Below, in pieces: positions 34,525-42,683 of a DNA stretch of 48,472 nt (the first letter of the stretch is position 1; each line of letters begins with the position of its first letter). The stretch lies in assembly GCF_000378625.1 (NCBI RefSeq), contig NZ_KB905175.1, positions 1-48,472 on the forward strand, written 5' to 3'. The stretch is from Colwellia piezophila ATCC BAA-637 (GTDB lineage Bacteria > Pseudomonadota > Gammaproteobacteria > Enterobacterales > Alteromonadaceae). The notes beneath the pieces were generated by a model, which searched no databases, was not told the origin of the DNA, and worked only from the letters and a program-made list of their open reading frames with translations. The position numbers and the translations under genes are program-made.

Positions 34525-35508
34525 ATGACAGATAAAAATAAAGTTATTCGTTGGGGCATTATTGGTTGTGGCGCGGTAACGGAAGTTAAGAGTGGTCCTG
34601 CCTATCAAAAAACAGCGGGCTTTGAATTAGCTGCGGTAATGCGTAGAGACCTAATGCTTGCAAAGAGCTATGCTCAGCGTCATAAGGTGGTTAAATTTAG
34701 CGATAATGCTGCTGATATTATTAATGATGACAATATAGATGCGATATATATTGCCACACCGCCCGATAGCCATAAACATTATGCGTTACTTGTTGCCAAA
34801 GCCGGTAAACCTTGTTGCATTGAAAAGCCATTAGCACCTAGTTATCAAGAAAGTCTCGTTATTGAACAAGCTTTTAAAAAAGCCAAGCTACCATTGTTTG
34901 TCGCTTATTATCGCCGCTCTTTACCACGATTTAATAAAGTAAAAAATTTATTAGAAAGTAATGCGATAGGCCATATTCGTCATATTAGCTGGCAGTTAAG
35001 TAAGCCGGCTAATGTTATAGATTTATCGGGTCAATATAATTGGCGCACTGATAAGAATATTGCTGCAGGGGGTTATTTTGATGACTTAGCTAGCCATGGT
35101 TTGGATTTGTTTGCTTTTCTACTAGGTGACTTTCAGCAGGTCTCGGGTATAGCAACCAATCAGCAAGGTCTATATTCAGCCTTTGATGCAGTTACTGCCT
35201 GTTGGCAGCATGAAAATGGTATTACCGGTGTCGGCAGTTGGAACTTTGGTGCTGCAGCAAGACAGGATATAGTCACTATCGTAGGCAGTGAAGGGCAGTT
35301 GCACTTCTCCGTCTTTGATGAAATACCTATTATTTTAACTCAAGGTGCTAATAAAGCAGAGTTTGTTATTGAAAACCCGGAAAATATTCAATTACATCAT
35401 GTTGGTAATATCTATCAGCAGCTAATAAATAAGCAACAACATCCATCAAATGGCTCTTCAGCGTTACACACTAGTTGGGTTATGGATGAAATCCTAGCCG
35501 TTCGTTGA
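34525..35508 (+). CDS. Gfo/Idh/MocA-family oxidoreductase
   Basis: The chosen start at 34525 is preceded by GGAGATT and gives 327 residues. The upstream ATG at 34459 would add 22 non-homologous residues. The N-terminal Rossmann domain begins WGIIGCGAVTEVKSGPA, with IYIATPPDSHKHYA and the CIEKPLAPSYQES lysine motif. The C-terminal domain has GGYFDDLASHGLDLFAFLLGDF with the usual H-x-x-D. It probably oxidises or reduces a sugar or sugar-like substrate with NAD(P). It follows the GH16-like gene, suggesting carbohydrate processing, but the substrate is not predicted. Confidence 0.9.
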   Translation: MTDKNKVIRWGIIGCGAVTEVKSGPAYQKTAGFELAAVMRRDLMLAKSYAQRHKVVKFSDNAADIINDDNIDAIYIATPPDSHKHYALLVAKAGKPCCIEKPLAPSYQESLVIEQAFKKAKLPLFVAYYRRSLPRFNKVKNLLESNAIGHIRHISWQLSKPANVIDLSGQYNWRTDKNIAAGGYFDDLASHGLDLFAFLLGDFQQVSGIATNQQGLYSAFDAVTACWQHENGITGVGSWNFGAAARQDIVTIVGSEGQLHFSVFDEIPIILTQGANKAEFVIENPENIQLHHVGNIYQQLINKQQHPSNGSSALHTSWVMDEILAVR

Positions 35509-35510
35509 TA

Positions 35511-35592
35511 ATACCAATTCAAATAAGTTTCTTCCCTCTCAGCGAGAATTAAAAGGCTTATCGGTTCTCTCTTTAGCAATGACATTAATTGA
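35511..35592. mobile_element. half copy of the MITE-like element
   Basis: It starts ATACCAAT. After the same 30-base spacing as in the full copy comes AGCGAGAATTAAAAGGCTTA (35541-35560), exactly the complement of 14907-14926. Further on is GACATTAATTGA against GACATTGATTGA in the full copy. The other half is missing. It ends next to the stop codon of the regulator gene on the minus strand. Confidence 0.6.
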
Positions 35593-35593
35593 C

Positions 35594-37246
35594 TTAGTAG
35601 TTTTTGTTATCATCCTGCCAAGCGCTTACCTGTGTCATTAAAACTTTATTTTTTGCTGTTATTGCAATGCTATTGGCTTGCTCAGCATAAGCTTGAGCTT
35701 GTTCTAGCTGCTTAGCATTTAAGGCGACTTGCGCTTGAGCGAGTAAGATTGCTACTTTATTAGTAGCAACGCCATCTTTATTAGCAACGGTAGTTGCTTG
35801 GCTGAAGTAGCCTTGGCCCAGTTGCTCTTTTCCTTGGGCAAAGGCTATCAAAGCTAGCTCGATAAGCGCTCGGGTTTGCCCATAGCTACCTTTGAATTCT
35901 TTATGGTATTGCATTGCTGCTGCTAATAAAGGAATTGCCTCATGATACTTTTGTTGTAGGCGTTTTATTGTTGCTAATTCTTCAAGAGCGTAAGCGATAA
36001 ACAGGCTATCTTGGTATTGCTCTGCTAGTGCTTTCGTTAACTGAATATAAAGCTCAGCTTCGGCTAAAGCATCACTAGCTTGTGAGTCTTTTTCATAGCG
36101 ATGAATAAGTAAAACACCTATCATTAAATTGCTACGGATTTCTTCGCGATGCATTTCTTTGTACCGCGCTTGGGCTATGTTTTCTTTCATTAAAGCGATA
36201 CCTTGTTCGGTATCACCACTGTAAATATAACTAGCAGCTAAAAAGCGGCGAGCGGCCAATAAATCAGGGTTACTTTGCAGTGCAGTAGAGAAAAATGTAC
36301 TTGCCTGCAGATAGTCTCTTTGTAAATAGAGCTCCATACCACGGGCAAAAGCTTCATTACTAAAATCGCTAATATAGGGCTGGGAAATTTCTTTAGCGTA
36401 CGGGTCGAAACGTTGTGCTACTTTCTGCACTAATTGATTTAAAGCCGTGCTAATGCTCGCAGATAAAATTACCCCCTGTTCAACTCGCTGGTCGAGGTAG
36501 AAGCTATAATCTAGCTGAAAATCTTGTGGATAACCACGCAGTCGAGTTTGTACTAATAAATCTACTTTTAATCTTTGGGCAAGCGCGCGTAATTTTTGAG
36601 GTTTAGAGTGTAGTGTACTTGGTAAATTTTCTTGTTTAGAGAAAGCCATTGACTGCAGTAGCTGTGCTTTAGAAATCAGCTGTAATTGACTGTTTTTCAG
36701 TAAGCTTTCACTTAAATAGTCCATGCCTTGTAAAGGAACCCAGTCATGGATGTCATCAGGCATATCATTAATGACCGGCAAGAAAGCGACAGTAAACTTG
36801 ACCGCTTTAGGGCTTGGATTATTACTGGCTAAAAAAGGGTATATGACTATGCCGATTAATACGGCCAAGACTAATACTGTCATTTGTACTAGCGATGTTC
36901 TTTTAATTGATTTGCCAAAGAGGGTTTGTTGCTTGCTGATATCGTTGAGTTCGGCTGTCCACTGGTAACCTTGGCGAGGGTACGTTTTAATAACATGGCT
37001 GCCAAGTAAGTCACGGATTTCTTTAATGGACTGAACTAACACTTGATCTTGCACTACTACGTCATGCCAAATCTCGCTAAGCAATGCTTTTTTAGTAACG
37101 ATCTTATCTTTGTGCTTAATCAGGTATTTTAATACCAATAAGGTTTTTGCCCGGACATTAATTTCTTGATCTGCTTTTATGATCAAGCCAGCGGTTAAAT
37201 TTAGCTCTATGCTGCCAGAAGAGGAATTAGCAAGGGTAAAACGCAT
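35594..37246 (-). CDS. membrane-anchored winged-helix/TPR regulator (CadC/ToxR-like)
   Basis: This 550-residue protein has an N-terminal winged helix (about 1-97, with LLSEIWHDVVVQDQVLVQSIKEIRDLL and the wing TYPRQGYQW). One membrane helix lies at about 118-140 and a C-terminal region of TPR-like helical repeats at about 290-545. It resembles the regulator at 8.9-10.8 kb in domain order but not closely in sequence. It is divergent from the SPFH-NfeD pair 156 bp away and convergent with the Gfo/Idh/MocA gene. Likely a one-component membrane regulator of a neighbouring operon. Confidence 0.85.
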   Translation of the reverse strand: MRFTLANSSSGSIELNLTAGLIIKADQEINVRAKTLLVLKYLIKHKDKIVTKKALLSEIWHDVVVQDQVLVQSIKEIRDLLGSHVIKTYPRQGYQWTAELNDISKQQTLFGKSIKRTSLVQMTVLVLAVLIGIVIYPFLASNNPSPKAVKFTVAFLPVINDMPDDIHDWVPLQGMDYLSESLLKNSQLQLISKAQLLQSMAFSKQENLPSTLHSKPQKLRALAQRLKVDLLVQTRLRGYPQDFQLDYSFYLDQRVEQGVILSASISTALNQLVQKVAQRFDPYAKEISQPYISDFSNEAFARGMELYLQRDYLQASTFFSTALQSNPDLLAARRFLAASYIYSGDTEQGIALMKENIAQARYKEMHREEIRSNLMIGVLLIHRYEKDSQASDALAEAELYIQLTKALAEQYQDSLFIAYALEELATIKRLQQKYHEAIPLLAAAMQYHKEFKGSYGQTRALIELALIAFAQGKEQLGQGYFSQATTVANKDGVATNKVAILLAQAQVALNAKQLEQAQAYAEQANSIAITAKNKVLMTQVSAWQDDNKNY

Positions 37247-37402
37247 ATAAGTAGAGTGTAATCAAAGTGAAAAAGAAAGGTTATGTTGGCTTAATTTTAC
37301 CGCGAGCACAACTAATTACTTGCTTTGCCGTTAACAGTCAATTAACGTGTTATCAGAAATAATTCTCAATTGAATTCATATCATTAGAAGGAAAGTTAAT
37401 TC

Positions 37403-38374
37403 ATGGACAATATCGTTGCAAACTTACTCACTAGCCCGTTTTTATGGCTGACAATTGTTATTTTATACACGCTGAAAAAAGGCATTTACTTTGTGCCACA
37501 AAACCGTGGTTACGTTATTTATACCCTGGGGAAATACACCAAAACCCTATCGGCGGGTTTAAATTTTCTTATTCCTTACGTGCAAACGGTGGCGGCTGAT
37601 CGCAATTTAAAAGAGCAATCGTTAGAAATAATCTCTCAGCCCGCTATCACCAAAGATAATATTACCTTGGAAATAGACGGTATTTTGTTTATGAAAGTTA
37701 CCGATGCCGCTGCGGCGACAAACAACATTACCGATTATAAAACGTCTGTTGTGCAACTTGCCATGACCTCAATGCGTAATGCTATTGGTTCGATGGAATT
37801 AGATGAATGTTTCCAAAATCGTGATGCCATCAATGCTCAAATTTTAGGTGCGATGACTGAAGCGACAGCACCTTGGGGTGTAATGGTGACGCGTTATGAA
37901 ATCAAAGACATCACCCCGCCGCAAACTATACGTGAAGACATGGAAAAACAAATGACGGCAGAGCGAGAAAAACGCTCAGTGATTTTAACCGCTGAAGGGG
38001 TTAAAACCTCCGCCATTACCGAAGCTGAAGGTTTAAAACAAGCTCGGGTACTTGATGCTGAAGCTGCAAAAGCGGAGCAAGTATTAGCCGCCGAAGCCAC
38101 TAAAGAGTCACAAATTTTAGAAGCAACAGGTAAAGCAGAAGCAATACGATTAGTGGCTGATGCTGATGCCAATGCCTTAGAGGTAGTTGGTAGTGCCGCC
38201 AATACTGAACAAGGTAAAGCGGCGGTAACCTTGACCTTAGCGCAAGATGCTATTACGGCACATAGAGCTATAGCGAGTGAAAGTACGATTGTACTAACCG
38301 ATGGTAAAACAGGTGATAATATTGCTAATACGGTTGCCCAAGCGATTGCGGTATCGAGTAGTTTAAAGCTTTAA
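37403..38374 (+). CDS. SPFH/band 7 protein, QmcA/paraslipin-like
   Basis: This 323-residue protein has an N-terminal membrane segment (about 10-26) and the SPFH domain (FVPQNRGYVIYTLGKYTKTLSAGLNFLIPY). The paraslipin hallmark ITKDNITLEIDGILFMKVTDAAAATNNI, MRNAIGSMELDECFQNRDAINAQI and an Ala/Glu-rich coiled coil (about 180-270) follow. In bacteria such proteins pair with NfeD and act in membrane microdomain organisation or quality control. The NfeD gene starts 49 bp downstream. Distinct from the prohibitin-like gene at 20.3 kb. Confidence 0.92.
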   Translation: MDNIVANLLTSPFLWLTIVILYTLKKGIYFVPQNRGYVIYTLGKYTKTLSAGLNFLIPYVQTVAADRNLKEQSLEIISQPAITKDNITLEIDGILFMKVTDAAAATNNITDYKTSVVQLAMTSMRNAIGSMELDECFQNRDAINAQILGAMTEATAPWGVMVTRYEIKDITPPQTIREDMEKQMTAEREKRSVILTAEGVKTSAITEAEGLKQARVLDAEAAKAEQVLAAEATKESQILEATGKAEAIRLVADADANALEVVGSAANTEQGKAAVTLTLAQDAITAHRAIASESTIVLTDGKTGDNIANTVAQAIAVSSSLKL

Positions 38375-38423
38375 TTAGTGTCAGTCATAAATTTCAATAT
38401 TAGCGCTAAGGAATTATATTAGT

Positions 38424-38885
38424 ATGCAGACATTCTTAGAAAACCATCAACTGATTTGGTATGCCATAGCAGGTTTTAGCCTAATTCTTGAGTTAGGTCT
38501 TATGGGCTTAAGTGGTCCATTATTATTCTTTGCTATTGCCAGTGCAATCACCGGGGTGCTTATCAGCTTAGGCATTGTTGAAGGTTGGCAAAATGAAGTT
38601 TTGGTGGTTGGGGTATTATCTGCTGTTATTACCTTGTTGCTGTGGAAGCCGTTAAAGAAGATGCAAAACTCTCGTAGCAAAACCGATGATTCTAGCGATA
38701 TGATCGGCTTGCAAGTACTGGTTAGTGATGATATTACCAAAGCTGGTGGTAGTATTCGTTACTCAGGTATTAATTGGCAAGCGCGTTTAGCTGATGATGT
38801 TGAGATTGAGGTAATTGAAAATAATAGCCAATGTACTATTGTTGCGGTTACGGGAACCACTATGCTGGTTGCGCCCATTGACTAG
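38424..38885 (+). CDS. NfeD-family membrane protein (short form)
   Basis: This 153-residue protein has two to three membrane helices (about 10-66) and a C-terminal OB-fold-like domain (about 90-150) with GLQVLVSDDITKAGGSIRYSGINWQARLADD. It is the usual partner of the QmcA-like SPFH protein upstream and lacks the protease domain of long NfeD. The operon ends at a strong terminator. Confidence 0.9.
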   Translation: MQTFLENHQLIWYAIAGFSLILELGLMGLSGPLLFFAIASAITGVLISLGIVEGWQNEVLVVGVLSAVITLLLWKPLKKMQNSRSKTDDSSDMIGLQVLVSDDITKAGGSIRYSGINWQARLADDVEIEVIENNSQCTIVAVTGTTMLVAPID

Positions 38886-38922
38886 CTAATTACTACCAGA
38901 ATAGATTTAAATTAGCATCTAT

Positions 38923-38960
38923 AAACCAGGACGAATTTTATGATTCGTCCTGGTTTTTTT
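38923..38960. terminator. strong bidirectional rho-independent terminator
   Basis: AAACCAGGACGAAT (38923-38936) and ATTCGTCCTGGTTT (38943-38956) form a perfect 14-base stem with a six-base loop. T-rich sequence follows the stem on the plus strand; the left side offers only a short A/T-rich stretch for the minus direction. It separates the NfeD gene from convergent yegD. Confidence 0.92.
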
Positions 38961-38980
38961 ATGATCATCATCTTACCAAT

Positions 38981-40354
38981 TTATCTATAAATACGTTCAG
39001 CCCAACGCGCTAATCCTGAGGTGACACTACCAAAATGATCACCTACAATCAGTGGGATGCCAGGCATTTGTTGCTGTAAAAATTCACTTAGTACCGGTGA
39101 TTTTGCCGTACCGCCGGTAACAAAAATAACATCAGGCTGGCACTGCGCTTCTGCTACTGCCGATGTCATCAACTGCGCTATCTGAGCGAGAGTTCGCATA
39201 TTTGCCTGTTTTAACGTTGCCCGAGTGACATTTACTGCAAGTGAGTCATGAATATCATTGAGGCAGATAGTTTGCTCTTGGTGTTCAGACAGTCCAATTT
39301 TAGCTTGCTCAGCGGCATTGACTAGTTGATAACTCAGTTTATGGTCATGTACTGTTAATAAGCGTTCAATCATAGCGGTTTCTTTGGCATCACGAGACAA
39401 TTGCACCAACTCACGTCTATTTTTAGCACTGTAAAATTTGGTTTGCTCATTAATGTTATTAATTGCTAGTGCCTGATAAAAACTACTGGTTGGCATAGGT
39501 TTACCGGTCTTTAATAAACTATTCATGCCCAAACTTGGCATAATGCCTTGCAAGGCTAATTGAATATCAAAGTCATTACCGGCAACCCGAACACCGGTAT
39601 GAGCTAGCAGATGTTCGTTACGATTATCATATTTCGCGAAGTGTGGGCTCATTAGTAGCATTGAACAATCACTGGTGCCACCACCAATATCTACCACTAA
39701 TACCCGAGTTTCTTGGCTTAATGATGCTTCAAATTCAAAACCTGCCGCCACGGGTTCATATTGAAACTCAACATCTTTAAAACCAACACGTTTTGCCGCT
39801 TTAGTTAATACGCTAATGGCTTGTCGGTTGCTTTCCTCACCATGTAAACCTTGGAAGTTAATCGGTCGGCCAATAACGGTTTGTGTTACTTCTTTTTGTA
39901 ATGCTTCTTCGGTGAGCTTTTTCACATTGCTCATCATGCAAGCGACAATATCTTCAAAAAATTGAATTTGTGTTTTTGCTAAACCACTAGCACCGAGAAA
40001 TGATTTCGGCGATTTGATGTAATAGCCTTCTTCTGGATCTTCAAGGTATTGTGTTAGGGCCGCTTTACCAAAGAGTAATTCACTTGAGATACCGTCAAAC
40101 TTTAACTCACGCAGTGCCGATTGACCTTTTTGTAGTTGATTTTTACGCTCGACTATATAGCTTTCATGCTGGCTGGCAGGCAACTGTTGAGCAAGCCAGT
40201 TAGTAATAACATCACGGCTTGGCGCGTATAGGTTTGAAGCAATGTATTTCCCATCACCTAATTTGTTACCGAGTAAAGGAATAATGTGGGGTTGGCCATT
40301 GCGCATGGTGGCGACACCACAATTGGACGTACCGTAATCGAAACCTATCATCAT
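38981..40354 (-). CDS. yegD: Hsp70-family protein YegD
   Basis: This 457-residue actin-like ATPase starts MMIGFDYGTSNCGVA, with VVDIGGGTSDCSMLLMS and VFVTGGTAKSPVLSEFL. The ATPase core lacks the substrate-binding domain of DnaK, as in YegD. The linker-like region around YEPVAAGFEFE matches the family. Function is poorly known, possibly chaperone-like. It is transcribed alone. Confidence 0.9.
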   Translation of the reverse strand: MMIGFDYGTSNCGVATMRNGQPHIIPLLGNKLGDGKYIASNLYAPSRDVITNWLAQQLPASQHESYIVERKNQLQKGQSALRELKFDGISSELLFGKAALTQYLEDPEEGYYIKSPKSFLGASGLAKTQIQFFEDIVACMMSNVKKLTEEALQKEVTQTVIGRPINFQGLHGEESNRQAISVLTKAAKRVGFKDVEFQYEPVAAGFEFEASLSQETRVLVVDIGGGTSDCSMLLMSPHFAKYDNRNEHLLAHTGVRVAGNDFDIQLALQGIMPSLGMNSLLKTGKPMPTSSFYQALAINNINEQTKFYSAKNRRELVQLSRDAKETAMIERLLTVHDHKLSYQLVNAAEQAKIGLSEHQEQTICLNDIHDSLAVNVTRATLKQANMRTLAQIAQLMTSAVAEAQCQPDVIFVTGGTAKSPVLSEFLQQQMPGIPLIVGDHFGSVTSGLARWAERIYR

Positions 40355-40582
40355 TAATACCTAGAGCATGCCTACCAGAAAAAGGTCGCGTAGCATACTC
40401 AGTAACTCAGCTAATCACAAGCATTAGTCATGGAATTTTATTTTTTGTTGTTTTATAGCCAAGTGACTTCAAGGTGCTCTTTTCAGTAAGCAGAAAAATT
40501 TTATATAAATCGTTTTATTGTGTTCGGTTTTGGCCACAGTTAAAATAGCAAAAATAATCTAGAAAGCTTAAGAGCCCTCATA

Positions 40583-40972
40583 ATGAAATTAACTAAAACC
40601 AACCAAAAAATCGATAACAACGTTTGTAAGGCATTAACTATTGCTTGTGAATCATCTTTACATGACGTGGCCGGCTTTGTTTGGTTAACACATCGAGCCA
40701 ATTACACTAATTTTCCTGCCAGCTTAGTCATTACCTGTGTGTTTAATACTGATGAAGAACTTGCCGCAATGAAAGAAGCCAAGCAAGATGTGCTGTTACG
40801 CACCAGTATTCAAAAGCAATTATTGAAAATCGGCGTGGTTGTTAAAAACATCAAACAAAGTGTGCACTTTGATAGTGAAGAAGCTTGTCAGCGTCAGCAT
40901 CGCGGTGAATGGGCTGATCGATTAGCCTTGCGCGTGGTAAAACAAAAACCGAATGCAAGACGGGTACACTAA
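40583..40972 (+). CDS. small conserved protein of marine gammaproteobacteria
   Basis: This 129-residue basic cytoplasmic protein contains CESSLHDVAGFVWLTHRANYTNFPASLVITCVFNTDEEL and a C-terminal FDSEEACQRQHRGEWADRL helix. The pattern matches a conserved gammaproteobacterial protein sometimes labelled a Fis-family regulator, but I see no helix-turn-helix to support that label. The gene stands alone. Confidence 0.75.
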   Translation: MKLTKTNQKIDNNVCKALTIACESSLHDVAGFVWLTHRANYTNFPASLVITCVFNTDEELAAMKEAKQDVLLRTSIQKQLLKIGVVVKNIKQSVHFDSEEACQRQHRGEWADRLALRVVKQKPNARRVH

Positions 40973-41373
40973 ACGCCAGTGTTCAATGAATACCAGCTTA
41001 CTTTATGCGCAGCTTCGAAATTACAAGATAAAGTGGCGACTAATCGCTCGCCAATCATCACTGCTGCGCTGCCTACTATAGGGTCATAACAAGTATTACT
41101 GTAGAACGTAAACCACAATAAAAATCGCTATGGTATTTTGTCGACTGTTTAGTTGCCTGATTTAAACGATTTCGAAGGGTAAAACCTTACCCAGTAACGC
41201 TTGTAATCAGATAGAGAACCCTTAGCTCCTATATCTTGATTTAAGGAGGTAAACTTTTTTCATCCACCTCGCATCTCTAAAAACACTTTTATAGCACTTA
41301 AATAGTCATTTTACCCCCTTTAAATCGCTGTTTTAGCTTGTTTTAATTCGTTGATTTATATGATGTTTAATTG

Positions 41374-41394
41374 CTAGATGTTTTAAGCATCTAG
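41374..41394 (+). promoter_or_regulatory. hairpin in the qnr leader
   Basis: CTAGATG and CATCTAG (41374-41380 and 41388-41394) form a seven-base stem with a seven-base loop, about 40 bases upstream of the start codon. Confidence 0.45.
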
Positions 41395-41407
41395 ATGTTA
41401 GTCTTCA

Positions 41408-41428
41408 CGCCCTATCATTTGGAGGGCG
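41408..41428 (+). promoter_or_regulatory. hairpin covering the qnr ribosome binding site
   Basis: CGCCCT (41408-41413) pairs with AGGGCG (41423-41428), nine-base loop. The right arm is part of GGAGGGCG just before the ATG at 41432, so the Shine-Dalgarno sequence would be partly buried when the stem forms. Confidence 0.6.
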
Positions 41429-41431
41429 ACC

Positions 41432-42088
41432 ATGCCGACAACTAAAAAAGACTTTATCAATCACGATTTCTCTAACCAAGACCTTCACGGCAGGCGCTTT
41501 GAACAATGTAATTTCTATCGATGTAACTTTAATCGCTCTAATTTAACCGATGTAGAATTTTTTGAATGCAGCTTTGTCGAACAAGGTAGCGTTGAAGGTT
41601 GCCGATTTGATTATGCAAACTTACGTGATGCTAGTTTCAAAGCCTGTAAACTATCTATGTCGAGTTTTATCGGCGCGAATTGTTTAGGCATTGAGTTTAG
41701 GCGTTGTGATTTGCAAGGAGCAAACTTTGCTAAAGCGAGTTTCGAAAATCAAGTATCACGTCAGGCATACTTTTGTTTGGCATACATCACCGGCTGTAAT
41801 TTATCTTACGCAAACTTTGCGGGTGTACGGATTGAAAAGTGCGATTTATTTGAAAATCGGTGGAATGGCGCTAGCCTGCAAAGTGCCTCATTCAAAAATT
41901 CAGACTTAAGCCGAAGTGAATTTTCAGCAGATGCTTGGGAGCAATTTCAAATACAAGGTTGTGACTTAACACATACAGAATTAACTGGTCTCAACATCAG
42001 GCGGGTAGATCTTGACGGGGTGAAAATTTGTAATTGGCAACAAGAGCAATTATTAGAACGTTTAGGGATTGTGGTATTGCCAGGCTGA
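41432..42088 (+). CDS. qnr: Qnr-family pentapeptide repeat protein
   Basis: This 218-residue protein has the same length as known Qnr proteins and shows the right-handed beta-helix repeat through most of its length. Family-specific stretches include FIEQG-like SFVEQGSVEGCRFDYANLRDASF, GIEFRRCDLQGANF, YFCLAYITGCNLSYANF, EKCDLFENRW and the C-terminal GIVVLPG. Qnr proteins bind DNA gyrase or topoisomerase IV and lessen quinolone action; chromosomal copies in aquatic bacteria such as Shewanella and Vibrio are thought to be the source of plasmid qnr. No integron or transposon is adjacent, so this appears native. It is monocistronic. Confidence 0.93.
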   Translation: MPTTKKDFINHDFSNQDLHGRRFEQCNFYRCNFNRSNLTDVEFFECSFVEQGSVEGCRFDYANLRDASFKACKLSMSSFIGANCLGIEFRRCDLQGANFAKASFENQVSRQAYFCLAYITGCNLSYANFAGVRIEKCDLFENRWNGASLQSASFKNSDLSRSEFSADAWEQFQIQGCDLTHTELTGLNIRRVDLDGVKICNWQQEQLLERLGIVVLPG

Positions 42089-42098
42089 AACAGCGAGT

Positions 42099-42130
42099 CT
42101 CACTTAGCGGTATATAATGAGTTAAGTGAG
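42099..42130 (+). terminator. hairpin downstream of qnr
   Basis: CTCACTTA (42099-42106) and TAAGTGAG (42123-42130) form an eight-base stem soon after the qnr stop codon. No T-run follows. Confidence 0.4.
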
Positions 42131-42248
42131 GCCTATCAATACTTAATGAAAATTTCGTAAACATATGGCTTTAGAGGCTGAGGGATCTCCACAACTTTTT
42201 ACAAAGTACGTGCTTATAATTTTAGCTTCTGTTTTTTGTTTCTTCAGC

Positions 42249-42266
42249 GTCGCGGTGGCGACAACA
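42249..42266 (-). repeat. dispersed 18-bp repeat, copy 2
   Basis: GCGTCGCGGTGGCGACAA is the exact reverse complement of 8824-8841. Confidence 0.6.
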
Positions 42267-42273
42267 CCCAAAG

Positions 42274-42612
42274 AGGGCTATCGCCGAGCCCTCTCTGGAC
42301 TCTCCCGGCGCTACGAATAAAACCTAATCTTGCATTCAATCAAGTGCTTTAAGGAGCCGCGTTGATGTACGTCCGTGTACACGCCGCTTTTTCATCATCC
42401 CTGATGAAAACACCTGCGCACTTTCAATCATTTCAGGGTTTTATCACGCAGATTTGGTGCTTTTTTCTTCTGCTTCTCATTCAGCCATGTAAGCGCTTTT
42501 AGGTGATTGGCAATCCCGAACTTTGGTAGGTAATGCGTTGCTGAAGTAATAAAAGTGAGTATCACAAGCATGGATGCTTGTGTAAGCCCCATGGATGGGT
42601 TTACGTGTCTCG
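42274..42612. repeat. cluster of small hairpins with CATCC/GGATG cores
   Basis: In order: AGAGGGCT/AGCCCTCT (42274-42296); TGTAC/GTACA around 42365-42380; TCATC/GATGA around 42393-42408; CAAGCAT/ATGCTTG around 42568-42583; CCCAT/ATGGG around 42588-42601. The last two share a GG centre. Such clusters behave like dispersed intergenic repeats. Confidence 0.5.
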
Positions 42613-42683
42613 CTTGTATACTCAGTAATGCGGAACAATAACTGGTCATTGCTTACATTAATATTTGTGGGGATTCGTCAGCT

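Larger units (their letters stand above)
40973..41431. other. intergenic region upstream of qnr
   Basis: About 460 bases without a supported gene. A short hairpin GGGTAA/TTACCC lies around 41179-41194, and the two hairpins near qnr are described separately. I found no CTGT-N8-ACAG LexA box near the start codon. Confidence 0.45.
42089..42683. other. palindrome-rich non-coding region
   Basis: About 600 bases contain a series of small perfect hairpins (42274-42296 and others) and the dispersed 18-bp motif, but no supported gene. A 73-codon minus-strand frame here reads through several of the hairpins and looks like a translation of repeat sequence. Confidence 0.55.

Noticed and set aside
41330..41431. 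SOS (LexA) box upstream of qnr, as in qnrB or qnrD
   Set aside because: No CTGT-N8-ACAG pattern is visible near the start codon.
42428..42649. 73-codon minus-strand ORF between qnr and proA
   Set aside because: It translates hairpin repeats and has no family features; treated as repeat sequence.
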